This document shows positions 33,942 through 46,053 of a stretch of DNA of 64,000 bases, one piece after another. How positions within the stretch are numbered: position 1 is the stretch's first letter; the number at the start of each line of letters is the position of its first letter. The stretch is taken from positions 24,422,637 to 24,486,636 of the forward strand of contig NC_053146.1 of assembly GCF_016808335.1 (NCBI RefSeq). Reading direction: 5' to 3'. Origin of the DNA: Panicum virgatum. Its lineage: Eukaryota > Streptophyta > Magnoliopsida > Poales > Poaceae. The notes beneath the pieces were generated by a model, which was not told the origin of the DNA, did not search any database, and was given only the letters and a program-made list of their open reading frames with translations. Made by a program: the position numbers and the translations under genes.

Positions 33942-34357
33942 TGTCGGTGTTTACCACCAAGTATGCTCACGGATACCCTTAGCAGTAAGGTTTGTAGGTA
34001 GGGATCGACGGCTCTGGAACTCGATGGTGCAAGGAACACAAAGATTTAGACAGGTTCGGGCCACGAGTTGCGTACTACCCTACGTCCTGTGTGGTGGTTT
34101 GTATTGCCTTAGGTGTTCATGTGTTTCGAGGGGGTCCCTGCCCGCCCTTATATATCCAGGGGGACAGGGTTACATGGAAAGTCCTAGCTGAGTACAGTTG
34201 GAGTCCTACTACAACACGATCGGGTAGTTTCCTTGTACTGCAGCTAGTTTCTACGCCTATTCGGGTAGTTACAAAAGAGGTAAGGTACATCCATGAGCTA
34301 TCCCTTACTCTAGAACATTCTACGCCTATGAGCAGTCCCGCTGCCCCGGGTCTGACA
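33942..34357 (-). repeat. 3' LTR of element A
   Basis: Plus-strand reading starts TGTCGGTGTTTACCACC and ends CCGGGTCTGACA, 416 bp. In element sense GAGCTCTGGGGTT just before it is the likely polypurine tract. Confidence 0.93.
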
Positions 34358-34836
34358 AACCCCAGAGCTCTTCGTAGCCGAGTCCTGCAGACGTCGAGTA
34401 CTTCTGAAGATATCTTCGAGTGCTCCGAGTGCTCTAAACATCTCATCGAGTGCTTCTGAATCTTCAAGCGAGTACCTCGAGTAATCTTCCAAGTGCTTCC
34501 GATTGCTTCGAGGCTGTGAGGTGCTCTAGCCTCAAAATCTTGATCATATATGGTGCGCGAAGTACTCGCGCTCCATATGGAGTAGCCCTCGAGCCTTAGG
34601 TTGAATCGTAGAATCAGGCTGAGGGTCACTTCAGTCTTTTTCTTCTTCTTTATTTTTCAAAAAAATTGGAAAATAAATCTATAATACATATATTCCGCAG
34701 CCCCCGAGTCTTGAATTTAAATCCCTTCATTTAGATTTAAGAATCAATGTAAACTCGTGACAAAAATGAAGACTTCTCTGAAAAGGAAAGAATCCGTTGG
34801 CATCCCAAATATTCACGAAATTGCCATCAGATGCCA

Positions 34837-34843
34837 TATAAAA
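34837..34843 (+). promoter_or_regulatory. TATA box of the antisense gene, element A
   Basis: TATAAAA at 136 bp before the ATG at 34979, inside the element and outside the LTR. Element C has a TATAAAA at an equivalent site (23659). Confidence 0.6.
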
Positions 34844-34978
34844 TCAGTTGAAAACTTCTAAGGGTTTTACCCCTTTGCTCTCCTGGCCACCGTCATACTC
34901 AGATTCACATTTACCTCTTCTCAGTTAGATTCCAAAAGCCCCTCTCGTAGCCCACGAGCCAAAATTCGTGACTCTGAG

Positions 34979-37314
34979 ATGGCTCCCAAAAAGAACAAAT
35001 CCAACATTGAAGAGAAAATTGTCGCCAATATGTCCACAGGTTGGCGTAAAAGCAAGATGTCCGAGTCGTTAGTGCAAGAATTGGAGAATATGGGTCTTAT
35101 GCAATCCCAGGGCGTGATCCAATGGTGTGCTGGTGAAGGGGAAGATTACCCTATGGAAGGTACCCTTGAGACTATTATGTTTCGTGATTTTGTGGAACGT
35201 GGTCTCGCTCTTTCTTTGTCAGAATTTTTCTATAAACTGCTCCAATTTTGGGGAATCCAATTACACAATCTTACTCCCCAATCCATCTTTCATCTTTCGA
35301 TTTTCACTCATTTCTGTGAGGCATTCCTTGGAATTCTTCCCCATTTCCACCTTTTTCAATATTTCTTCTTCCTTGTTCCTGTTCCGAACGCCACCAATCC
35401 TGCCGTTGTCGGGGGATGTGAATTGGTACCCCGGCCTGAAACCCGAGGCAAGTACTTGGCTTATGATCCAGCGGGTAAAGGAGCTGAATGGAAAAAGTTC
35501 TGGTTCCATGTTGGGAATTTTGAATCCCCGCTTCCAGAAAGGATTGCTAGCGCCCCCAAATCCAAGAAAGTTGGTCGAGAAAAGGACCTGGTGGCAAGCA
35601 AGTTGAAGCCATTCTTCGTGTTATTGTCACTGGAGATCATGTGGTCTTCTCATTTGTTAGTCGCCGGGTGCAACCTATCCAGCTGCGAAAGCATCCTGCC
35701 TTTAGATATGAAGGTAAACAAGATCCCACCCGGATGTCTCCAGAGCCAATGTCTCAATCTAAAGTTATCAAGAGGTGCTGCAAAGTACTCGACAACTTCG
35801 ACAAGTCTTTCATGCTTCCAAATCTGTTTTGGGCACAAAATCCTCCCGAGAATGCCTGGGTACGTGTTTTGAAAACCATGTCGAGTACTTGTAGTTAATC
35901 ATTTTTGATCTTCTGACTAATTCTTGGCTTTTTTCTGCAGAAAAATTATAAGTCCTGGTATTGTATGCCTCCGACTTCTGTAAATGCTGATTCTGGTGAT
36001 AGCAAGAAATGGAAGGCCACTCCCGGATCTTTGTTGCAGAGAAAAGTTCCTCATCTTGGTGCCGGCCAGTAAGTATATAATATTCTGTTGATTTTATCAT
36101 GTTTGCCTCAGCTTTCTTTTTCAGAATCATGCTTGGCTAGAATCCAATATCTTCCGGCTCATGAAAAAGATCAAGTTCAAGACTTCCGCAACTGGATGTC
36201 GAATGGTTCAGAGGGAACTAGTCGATCTGCCCCCGAGTCACCTGTAATTGGGTTAATCGAGACCCTAGCTGCCAGTTTGCCAAGTGTAGACACAGCTAAA
36301 AAACCAAGCGAACCGAGCCCTAAAGCACCTAATCATACTCTTGCGACTGCTGAAGGAGCATCCAATACTAGTGGATCCAGAAGTAATGAAGCTGAAGGGT
36401 CGAAAGGTCCTTACGTTCGACTGGTTCCCTTCCAGTCTATGCCTCAGTCAACCCAGGAAGAGTTGGGGAAAGATTTGTTCGATGATCCTTTGTTGACTGT
36501 AGACAACATGAAGAAGCTTGTCATCATCGAGTAGTAATCTGTGTCTGATCAGACTTGTCTTGTATGTAACAGGATGTAGCCAATCGATCTTTCCTAAAGT
36601 CTCATGCTCTGTATAAGACTGTAGACAACCGAAAGATCTTGGAGGAGCAGAAAGCCATGATTGCCAAACGAATGGATGAGTACCTTGCTACTCGTAATAA
36701 GCTCTATGAAGCAAATCGACAGCATCATCTGGAGATTTGTGATATGAAGCACTAGATCAAGAATCTTAAAGATGAAAGATCAAAGTTTCAGGAAGAAAAC
36801 TCCAAGCTTCAAAAGCAACTGTAGACTTCCCAAGCCTGTAAGTACTCGATCTTTTATCTTGATTTTGCTTTGTCAAATCAATTACTGAGATATCTTCCCA
36901 TCAGGTTCTCCAGAAGTCCATACTCGACTAGTAGTAGTAGCTCAAGCTCTTGTGGATGTGATTGATTTTGAGGAGGGGTCATCAAATAGCAAGTCCCTGG
37001 TGGAGCGTTTAGAGGAAGCTCCCCAGAGGATTTTTGATGTCATGACAGCTACCTCCAAGAATTACCTGACCCACATGATAGGAGTTGTCAAATCTTACTT
37101 GCCTCACTTCAACTTAGCTCTCATAGCTAAGGGAATATCTCCCACTTGTTCCGATGACAAATTCCGAGACTATTGTAAGGAATCAGAAGTGATAGCTGAG
37201 GAGATTCTAAAGAACATGGCAGAGGAGACTGCTTGTAACAACTCTTGTAATCTTCGTTGGGTTCTTGTCATTGTTCATAATTTGTATCCTGTTGGTGTGT
37301 CTTCAGAAGCATGA
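34979..37314 (+). pseudogene. antisense gene of element A, PF04195-like
   Basis: The gene is opposite to A's gag-pol and lies between pol and the 3' LTR. Exon 1 begins MAPKKNKSNIEEK and carries MSESLVQELENMGLM, GLALSLSEFFYKLLQFWGIQ, LHNLTPQSIFHLSIFTHFCE and a WFHVGNFESPLPERI end, the plant gypsy-type domain. Near 35600 it shifts frame and continues RRVQPIQLRKHPAFRYE to a donor at GCCTGG|GTACGT (about 35860). Likely exons: 35941-36070, 36125 on (NWMSNGSEGTSRSAPESPV), 36574 on (coiled coil KAMIAKRMDEYLATRN, one TAG), and 36905-37314 (KSLVERLEEAPQRIFDVM, NYLTHMIGVVKSYLP). Splice borders follow GT-AG. Homologous genes occur in B, C, E and the chimeric segment. Function unknown. Confidence 0.78.
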
Positions 37315-37329
37315 TCTGAAACCGTAGGA

Positions 37330-37915
37330 TATGTATGAACTAATTGAACAAGTGAGTAGAATACCCAAGTAAGTAAACTTGTAAAGGTATCCCTGAACTA
37401 CTCGAGCAAGTGAGTAGTGTGTCCCAATCAAGGTCTGGAGTAATCCGCAAGAAAAAACTGTTAAGTACGAACCCCGTCGGGTTGCCCAAGACGTAAAATA
37501 TCAAAGGGATATCCAAAACTTACTCGAGCAAGACGAGTAAGGTGTCCTTTATTCAAGGACTGGAGTAATCCTTAAGGCAAAATTGTTAGGTACGAACCCC
37601 GTCGGGCTATCCAAGACATAAATGCCAGAAAGATATCCAAAACTTACTCGAGCGAGGCGAGTAAGGTGTCTTACTTGTAGACTGGAGTAACTACTAAGAT
37701 TGACCTGTTAGGGCGAACCCCGTCGGGTTGCCCAAGATGGACAAAAAGTAGTAGTATCCATAAGATACTCTAGCGAGCGAGTAGTTTTGCCTTTACAGCA
37801 AGGCTAGATTTCCTTATAGTTGACCTGTTAGGATGAACCCCGTCGAGTTACCCAAGATGGACAACTAATAAAGGTATCCATACACCTTCTCGAGCTAGGC
37901 GAGTTGGTTGCGCCC
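37330..37915 (-). repeat. tandem array of about 120-bp units, element A
   Basis: About five units with AACCCCGTCGGGTT and (C)TTACTCGAGC..CGAGTAAG hairpins. The outer helix is ACTACT/AGTAGT in one unit (about 37690 with 37750) and AGTTG/CAACT plus CCTT/AAGG in the next (about 37815 with 37862). The middle hairpin reads GTCCTT..AAGGAC, then GTCT..AGAC, then GCCTT..AAGGC. It separates the convergent 3' ends of pol and the antisense gene. Confidence 0.85.
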
Positions 37916-38087
37916 TTATATTAAGGACAAGGATGCGGCTTGTGTAGTAATCCTGATGGAGAACTGTGTAGGCTATCCTAGACTGGTGATGCCGTCAGAT
38001 AGAGAAATTGTCTTTAATGTAGTCGATATACCGGAAAAGACCCTTACTTTATTAAAGAAATCAGGTAACATCACCATATTGCTTGGA

Positions 38088-41000
38088 TCATGGATAGAAC
38101 TTGCACAAGTGCTCAATATTCCAGGAATTCGGTACTTCATTGCCATCTGCATCAGTGATTTTGTATGATCTTGGTCTTGTAACCTTGGTTACGATGAAAG
38201 GACCTTCCCATCTGGAATTTAACTTGTGCAATCCCGTCTCGTCTTGGATCCTTCGTAATACTAGATCTCCAATATTGAAAGATCTTTGCTGGACGTTGCG
38301 GTCATGGTAGCATCTGACTCCTTGAAGATATCTAGCCGATTGAGTTAGAGCGTTGACTCTGGCCTCTTCGACTGAATCTAACTCGAGTTGTCGAGCTTCA
38401 TCTGCTTCTCATTCTTGATAAGCTTCCACTCTTGGAGATCTCCACATGATGTCTGCCGGTAGTATGGCCTTTGACCCGTAGGTGAGAAAGAAAGGAGATT
38501 GTCCTATTGCTTTGCTAGGCTGGGTTTGCAGCCCCAGACTACATGAGGAAGTTCTTGAATCCACTTGCCACCTTTCTTGGTGTTGGCATCGTAGAGTCTT
38601 TTCTTCAAGCCATCGAGTACTAAACCATTGATTCGCTCAACATGTCTGTTTGCCCGAGGATGAGCTACTGAGGCATATTTGACCTCAATGCATTAGTTGT
38701 CACAGAAATCCCAAAAAGATTGTGACGTGAAATTAGAACCAAGATCTGTAATGATGGTGTGAGGAAAGCCGAATCGGTGGATAGTGTCAGAGATGAAATC
38801 CACTGCTCTGTCGGATGAGATCTTGACAATGGGCTTGTACTCGATCCACTTGGTGAACTTGTCGACCGCTACCAGCACATGATTGAATCCTCCTGGAGCT
38901 ACGGTTAGTGGTCTGATCATGTCCAAACTCCAACAGGCGAACGGCCATGATAGAGGGATTGTTAACAAGTTATGTGCTGGGATGTGAGTTTTCTTACCGA
39001 AGAATTGGCAGCCAGGGCACCGTTTGACCAGGTCTTCTGCGTCTGAAACAACTGTTGGCCAGAAGAATCCTGACCTATATGCCTTGCCGACTAGTGTCCT
39101 TGATGCAGCGTGATTGCCGCAAACTCCTTCGTGTATTTCTCGGAGGATGTCTTTGCCTTCTTCAAGGGTAACACACTTCATGAGGATGCCTGAAGCAGAG
39201 CGCTTGTATAGGTTGTCGCCAACGAGGACCAAACCCTTGCTACGCCCGATGATTCGGGCAGCTTCAGCGCTTTTAGGATCAACATGTGGTGGAATCTTGA
39301 ACTCCTTGATGAAGTCGATAAACTGAGTTCGCCAATCTTCTTCAATCATCAGCACTTCTCTGACTGTGGCCGGGGCCTCCGTGTCAGTGGCTTGTTGGCT
39401 TTGTTCCTTGACTGATGGGTGGTGAAGTTCATGGACAAAAACTCCCGGTGGAACAGCTGCTCGAGTGGACCCAAGTTTGGAGAGGACATCAGCTCCCACA
39501 TTGTTGTTGCGATAGATGTGGTGGATTTCCAATCCTGAGAACTTGTTTTCGAGCTTTCTGATTTCTTCAACGTATGCGTCCATTGTATCCTTGTTGATGT
39601 CCCATTCTTTATTGACTTGTTGAACGACGAGTAGAGAGTCACCGTAGACAAGTAATCGCTTGATGTCGAGAGATACAGCTAGTCGGAGGACGTGTAGCAA
39701 TGCCTCATATTCAGCTTCATTGTTGGAGACCTTGAACAAGATTTGGAACACATACTTCAATTGTTCTCCCTTGGGGGAGATGAACAAAACTCCCGCGCCG
39801 CCTCCATCGATCTTGAGTGAGCCATCGAAGTACATCACCCAATGCTCTGGAATGTTCTAGGGTGCTGGAATTTGATTTTCCCGCCATTCAGCCAAGAAGT
39901 CGACTTGTGCATGTGACTTGATTGCTGTTCTTGGCTTGAAGTTGATTTCCAAGGCTCCCAGTTCAACTGCCCACTTTGAGATTCGTCCAGTGGCATCCTG
40001 ATTGTGGAGTATATCCCCCAATTGGAAGTCAGTTATGACCTAGATTTTGTATATGTTGAAGTAATGCCGGAGCTTCCTGGATGTGATTAGAATTCCATAC
40101 AGAAGTTTCTAAATTGATGGATATCTAACCTTTGATTCAGAGAGTACTTCGCTGATGAAGTAGACTAGTCTCTGAACACCGTAAGCGTGGCCTTCCTTCG
40201 GGCGTTCGACTACTATCGCTATACTGACTACATGGGTAGTCGCAGCGATGTAGAGGAGTAATTCCTCACTGGGTAGTGGAGCTATTAGAATCGGCGGTGA
40301 CTGGAGATTATGCTTGAGATTCTCGAGTGCTTCTGCAGCTTCTGTAGTCCACTCGAATTTATCTTGTCGCTTTAGGAGTTTGAAGAATGGTAATCCCTGT
40401 TCGCCAAGCCTGGACAAGAATCAATTCAAGGCTGCCATGCAACCTGTAAGCTTCTGGACATCCATGATGGTAGCTGGAGCGTCCATGGCCATGATGGCAT
40501 TGATCTTCTCTGGATTAGCCTCAATTCCTCGGTTACTGACGATGAATGCGAGTAGTTTTCCAGAGGGTACACCCAAGACGCACTTGATTGGGTTGAGCTT
40601 CCAGCGGAATTTTCGGAGGTTGTTGAAGGTGTCTTCCAGGTCAGTAATGAATTGATCCTGGGTCTTGGTTTTGACAACAACATCGTCAACATAGGCTTCA
40701 ACATTGCGATGTACCTGATCGGAGAAGCACAGCTGTATCGCACGCTGGTAGGTAGCGCCAGCGTTCTTCAACCCAAAGGACATGGTCTTGTAGGCGTATG
40801 CCCCGTAAGGGGTGATGAAGGTCGTCTTGATTTGGTCTTATTCTTTTAGGGCACTCTAATGATACCCTGAGTAGCAGTCGAGGAAGGATAATAGGACACA
40901 TCCTGCTGTCGAGTCGATTACTTGATCAATACGTGGTAGCCCGAAAGGATCCTTCGGGTAGTGCTTGTTTAGATCAGTGTAGTCGATGCACATCCTCCAC

Positions 41001-41974
41001 TCGTTGTTGTTCTTCTTCTGGACGAGCATAGGGTTGGCCATCCAATCAGGGTGGTAGACTTCCCTGATGAACCCTGCAGTGACTAGTTTTGCCAGCTCTT
41101 TCTTGATGGCTTCTCGCTTGTTCGGTGAGAACCGCCGTAACCATTGCTTTTTTGGTGTGGCTTTAGGGTCGACCTTCAAGGCATGCTCAATCAACTCCTT
41201 GGGCACCCCTGGCATATCCGCTGGTTTCCACGCGAATACATCTCGGTTGGCCCCAAGGAAGTTGACGAGCTCGAGTTCCTATTTGTCACCCAGTCCTGCT
41301 CCGATGATGGCTGTTTTGGAGTCGTCTCCCTCTTGTAGCTGGATAGTCTTGGTGCCCACATCACTGGTTGGTTTAACCGATGATTGGCTTGGCTTCTTGG
41401 AAGGCATCGACTCCTTGAGTGAGAGTTCCTTAGCAGCAGCAAGTATTTCACTGACAGAGCTAGGGACTCGGATTGTGGCAGCTTGATCAATTGCTTCCTT
41501 GTCGCACTCGAAAGACTTAAGGAGGTCTCCACGTAGTGAAAGGACTCCTGTGTTGCCTGGCATCTTGAGGAGCACGTAAACATAGTGCGGTACTCCAATT
41601 AGCATGGTAGGAAGATTCGAAGTCGGCTACTTCGAATTTGATGTATTCTGTCTGGAAGTTTTGTTCTGTACCAAATGTGACTGGGAGAGTGACCGAGCCA
41701 ATTGGAGTAGAGGAATTTCCGGGGATGATGCCTTAGAATGGAGCCTTGCTTGGAGTAAGCAGACTCATGTAGTTGAGGCCCATCTTTACCAATGTGCTTG
41801 CAAAGATCTGGTTGAGCTCACTTCCGCCATCGATGAGTACTCGAGTAAGCTTGGAGCCCTGGACGACTGGATAGAGTACTAGCGGGAACTTTCCAGGTTC
41901 AGAAAAGCTAGTCCATTGATCTTCCCTGCTGAAGGTAATAGGGACCTCACTGTATTTGAGTGGCCTCTGAATTG
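38088..41974 (-). pseudogene. pol of element A: protease, RT, RNase H, archaeal-type RNase H, integrase
   Basis: Protease has VLIDGGSELN near 41840. A short deletion lies near 41605 and a TAG at 41279-41281 (GDK|ELEL, shared with B). RT covers about 41215-40400: RMCIDYTDLNKHYPKD, MSFGLKNAGATYQRAI and catalytic AYVDDVVVKTKT (about 40690), with stops at 40856, 40838 and 40420. Classical RNase H has stops at 40109 and about 40039. Archaeal-type RNase [31 protein letters not shown]. Integrase: EIHEGVCGNHAASR..CPGC zinc finger, LDMIRPL and IITDLGSN Asp residues, then HVERINGL with the Glu after a stop at 38693; the C-terminus ends at 38088 in another frame. Two successive RNase H domains are known for the Tat lineage. 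Confidence 0.88.
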
Positions 41975-43962
41975 CTAGCTCGGCTGAGAGGATCTCTCTG
42001 AGTAGGAGCTTTTGAGCTCTTTTGGAGAAGCTAGGGTCTCCTCCAAAGATGACGTTGACGACGTTTTGTTGCTGTTGGAAACCATCATGGTCTTTCTTGT
42101 TGTCTTCGTCATCTTTATCTTGTTTTTTCTTAGGAGCATCTGCAGGTGCCGATTAGAAGGATTTGCGCAGGATCGTGCACTCCCACATCGAGTGGTTGCT
42201 CTTGGGGTGGATTGGGCATCTCTTGTTGTGGAGAATCTTGTCGAACTGATCCTGCAGCTTGTCGCCCTTCTTACCACACGGGGTGCGATCCATAGTGCTG
42301 ACTGTATCGTAAGGCTTGCGCTTGCGCTCAGGATTCTATGGCCTCCACAGTCATTGTAGCGCTACCCATTGTTGTCGTTGTTGCGGCGGGGGAAGCGACT
42401 GCATTCTTGCTCCTCTTCGTCAGCCCAGCACTGCATCATATCCGTAAATCTACCACTGTTTTGGGGCGATTATGCCCGAAGTCGCGATACAGGGATTGGA
42501 CGGTGATGCCGCTCTGGAAGTAGTCGATGACGTCGTCATCAGCAACATTGGGGATGGTGGCTCTTGTGTCGAAGAAGCGCTTGACATAGGATCTGATCGA
42601 CTCGCCTTGCTCATGTTTGCACATGGACAAGACGTGTCGAGCAACTACTCGGTGTAGCGACCCTTGGAAGTTGTCGATGAAGGCCTTTTTGAGGTCATCC
42701 CACGAGTGTATGGACTTGCGCGCCAAGCTTTCGAGCCACGTGAGGGGTGTGGGCTCCAGGGCCATCGGGAAGTAGAGGACCTTGGTGTTGGTGTCTCCCC
42801 CTGCAACACTAATAGCGGTCGAATATAAATGTAACCATTGAGCAGGGTCTTGCTTACCGTCGTACTTCTGGATGTTTGTCGGCTTGAAATCCTTTAGGTA
42901 CTCGATGTTGTCGAAGACTCTGCTGAGGTCGGGGAAGTGATCGGAGTTGTCTGCAAGCTGTGCACTGCGTCTTGCACTGATGATATCCCATGCATCCATG
43001 ATGGAGTCGGCTACCTCTTCCCTGTTATGCCCATGGTTGTTGTTGCGGTTTGGCTGAGGCCCAGGAGCTTGGTTTGCTTGCGGTTGGCCACCCCTGGGGC
43101 GATGAGTGCTCGCAACTTCCTGATCCTCTTGATTTATTTGGTTTTGCTACTCCTATTGTTGTTGACGCTGGTGGCCTCCGGGGGTACGGCTTGCCTGAGG
43201 TATGACTGTTGCAGTAGCCTTTGATCGCGTACCGTGGAGTGAGGACAGCGGGTTCTGTCTCTCGAGTTGTTCAATAACGTTCTTGGCGAGATTTATGACT
43301 CATTCTATTTCTGAATTCCGGGGCATCGTCATGAATCGCAGCGTTACTTCTGTCATCGTAGCAATTGGTGTTCTGAAGACCGGGTCAGCGATGTTGTTGA
43401 ATTCGTTGTTGAGGTTGCGTGGAGGAAGAAGAGCACGTTCAGCTGCATGAACCCTGCGCTCCTCTTTACGTCGATTTCTTGCCCTGCGAGCTATGCGAGT
43501 GGCTTCATCTTCATCTGGTGGGGCATCTTGGGTCACATTATCTACTGAAATCTGATCTAAGGCTTCGTTTGGATCATGCTGACTAGCTTCAGGTTGTTGG
43601 ATGATGACTGGAACCAAACGTTCAGGCGAGAAGCTTTCCAAATCTGAGTCGTAGTCAGCTAGAACAGTTTCTCCGGAACCAGTTTCCCTCTCGGTTGCGA
43701 GGGGAGTACCGTGTTGAAATGGAAGATCATCAATACTTGCGACTTCCCGAAGGTTGTTGAGTAGTTCCGCGAGGGTATGACTTCGGCAAGATTTGAGTTG
43801 CATCTTTGCCAGCGCATTGGTGATGCGATCCAAGCTGTCTTGAGGTGACTTGACTGGATCTGGGTATACGTCAAAAACGGGTTCCTCCCGGCTAGCGGTG
43901 ACCAAGTGATTTTCGACGCGGAGTAGATGATCCAAGCTATTTTCATAGATGGATTTAATCAT
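41975..43962 (-). pseudogene. gag of element A
   Basis: It starts MIKSIYENSLDHLLRV immediately after the orf0 stop. 43962-43300 is open for 220 codons (EEDE-rich, then ARRARNRRKEERRVH and NLNNEFNNIADPVF). The gag domain lies at 42999-42436 (FKPTNIQKYDGKQDPAQWLH, MALEPTPLTWLESL, RSYVKRFFDTRATIP) and is followed by a 1-bp frame change near 42440 (VVDLRI). The tail has Arg/Lys- and Asp-rich runs and a zinc-knuckle-like Cys/His motif near 42200. Capsid and RNA-binding roles follow from the family. Confidence 0.82.
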
Positions 43963-44307
43963 CTATTTATAAGCAGATGATGAATTGCGCAAGCCGAAAA
44001 CGGGTTGAGAAAAAGGAGTCCCAATTTGAGTAGATTTCGGTTTGAGATTGATTTGAGTCCGAGTGGAACTCGAGTTGTCTTCGAGTTTTGCCTCGATCTC
44101 CTTGGTTAGGTCGGGAAGCAACATGATGCCGTGATCGTTTGATCCGACGAGTTTGTTGGAATCTTCCGACGTGGTGATCTTCGGTGCGGGAGAGTTGGTT
44201 AGGTGGCTGTCGAAGCCGCCCGTACCATTGGCGACGCAGACCCATGAGCCGAAGATGAAGGTGGCACCTTGAGGAGGTGCCATCGTGCTGACAGCGAAGG
44301 TGGCCAT
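43963..44307 (-). CDS. orf0 of element A
   Basis: An intact small ORF starts MATFAVSTMAPPQGATF at 44307, 27 bp after the primer-binding site, and ends ..SSSAYK TAG, directly followed by the gag ATG. It is 114 codons long, the same as orf0 of B. The conserved GTGGFDSHLTN and LLPDLTKEIEAKLED segments indicate a real gene. An upstream in-frame GTG at 44349 exists, but the conserved ATG is the likely start. The function is unknown. Confidence 0.65.
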   Translation of the reverse strand: MATFAVSTMAPPQGATFIFGSWVCVANGTGGFDSHLTNSPAPKITTSEDSNKLVGSNDHGIMLLPDLTKEIEAKLEDNSSSTRTQINLKPKSTQIGTPFSQPVFGLRNSSSAYK

Positions 44308-44333
44308 CGAACTCGTCGATGAACTCGCCGAGT

Positions 44334-44351
44334 CCCCTACCTGGCGCACCA
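44334..44351 (-). other. primer-binding site of element A
   Basis: Minus-strand TGGTGCGCCAGGTAGGGG, two bases after the LTR, one base different from E's site. Confidence 0.8.
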
Positions 44352-44353
44352 GC

Positions 44354-44768
44354 TGTCGGTGTTTACTGCCAAGCCTGCTCAGGGATACCCTTAGTAGTAA
44401 GGTTTGTAGGTAGGGTCGACGGCTCTGGAACTTGATGGTGCAAGGAACACAAAGATTTAGACATGTTTGGGCCGCGAGTTGCGTAATATCCTACATCCTG
44501 TGTGGTGGTTTGTATTGTCTTAGGTGTTCAGGTGTTTCGAGGGGGTCCCTGCCCGCCCTTATATATCTGGGGGGATAGGATTACATGGAAAGTCCTAGCT
44601 GAGTACAGTTGGAGTCCTACTACAACACGATCGGGTAGTTTCCTTGTACTACAGCTAGTTTCTATGCCTATTCGGGTAGTTACAAAAGAGGTAAGGTACA
44701 TCCATGAGTTATCCCTCACTCTAGAACATTCTACGCCTGTGAGCAGTCCCGCTGCCCCGGGTCTGATA
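44354..44768 (-). repeat. 5' LTR of element A
   Basis: Plus-strand reading begins TGTCGGTGTTTACTGCC and ends GGGTCTGATA; the terminal ACA has become ATA. 415 bp. GAGAC follows. The reverse of TTATATATC near 44559 is the TATA box. Confidence 0.93.
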
Positions 44769-44773
44769 GAGAC

Positions 44774-46053
44774 TGAGAAGGTACTACTCGAACAGCAGGA
44801 TTCCTTGATCCTTCAGCCTTATCATCACCAATTCCAGCAGCAGCGAGGTATCTTCGGTAGTTGCAAATGAAGCAATTTTGGATGCCTCAGGGTTTGACTC
44901 CTTTGATGTCCCAGATATGCCTGCATCCTGACAGACAGCAGCCAGGTTCTCGATCAACCCAATTACTGGCGACTCAGGAGCTGATCGAGTATTTGTTTCT
45001 GGATCATTTTGCACCCTAGAACAAGCAAGATTCAGAATAAGGAAGCCGAAGCTAATTGAATCCGATAAAGAGAATCAGAATCTTACTGGTCACTGTCCGC
45101 ACGGTGTATTTTCCTCAGCAGCAGAGATTCACGAGAAGCCTTACGTTTCTTTGTGCCACCAGAATGGGCGGCATCTTCTGACGACGGAGGCATGCAGTAT
45201 CACGTCTAATAATTTTTCTGGCACAATAAGATTCATCAGAAGGACAAAAATGCTTGCCTATAAGTACTCGATAGTGCATAAGAACTCTTACCCAGGTCTT
45301 TTCGGGTGGATTGGCTGCTGAGAAGAGTGCTGGTAGCACTAGCGACTTGTCAAAGTCATCAAGAAGTCTGCAACATCTTCTGACTACTTCAGAATGAGCC
45401 ATTGGTTCTGGAGAAAGCCTGCTAGGATCTTTAGTAACCTCATATCTGAAGGCAGGTTGTTTTTGACGCTGAAGGGGTTGGATCTGATGACTCACAACAT
45501 GAACTTGACCGCCACCAGGTCCAGCACTTGACCAGCTTGCTTGAACTTGGGGGGCGCCAGGAATCCTTTCTGGAAGTGGAGATTCAAAGTTCCCAACATG
45601 AAACCAGAAACTTTTCCACTCGACTCCTTTACCCGCAGGTTTATACGATAAGTACTCGTCTCGGGTTTCAGGACTGACTATCAACTCACATGCACCGACA
45701 ACGGTGGGTTTCGTAGCATTTGAAATGGACAAATATGGAGAGATGCAAGATAGATTGAGGGGTCAGATGATGTAATTGGATCCCCCAAAGTGAAGAAGAC
45801 CGTGAAAAAATTCAGAGATAGGTACTGCAAGGCCACGTTCCATGAAATCGCGGAACAAAATAGTTTCAAGTGTACCTTCGAAAGGGTAATTTTCTCCTTC
45901 GCCCGCACGCCATTGGATGACAGCTTGACTCTGGAGAAGACCCATAGTTTCCAGTTCTTGAACAGCTGCTTCGGACATTTTGCTCTTACGCCAGCCTGTG
46001 GAGAGGTTGGCAACCTCCTCTTCATCAACTTTGGACTTATCCTTCTTGTGAGC
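44774..46053 (-). pseudogene. antisense gene of element B, N-terminal exons
   Basis: Start MAHKKDKSKVDEEE at 46053. It has MSEAAVQELETMGLLQ and GLAVPISEFFHGLLHFG, then a frame break near 45765 that also removes part of the LTPxSxFHLSIF region. It continues with ATKPTVVGACELIV, WFHVGNFESPLPERIPG, IQPLQRQKQPAFRYE (45732-45300) and, after a likely intron, exons near 45200-45030 and 45014-44784 (RSAPESPVIGLIENLAA). A's insertion separates it from the C-terminal exons at 33117-33936. No intact product is possible. Confidence 0.75.

Larger units (their letters stand above)
33942..44768 (-). mobile_element. element A: autonomous-type Tat-lineage gypsy with antisense gene
   Basis: A lies in minus orientation, LTRs 44354-44768 (5') and 33942-34357 (3'), with a perfect duplication GAGAC at 33937-33941 and 44769-44773. 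It spans 10,827 bp. In element sense: LTR, primer-binding site, orf0, gag, protease, RT, RNase H, archaeal-type RNase H, integrase, tandem array, convergent spliced antisense gene, LTR. By eye about 26 differences separate its two 415-bp LTRs, mostly transitions, so it is not very recent. All pol domains are present, but several stops and two frame changes make it inactive now. Confidence 0.93.
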
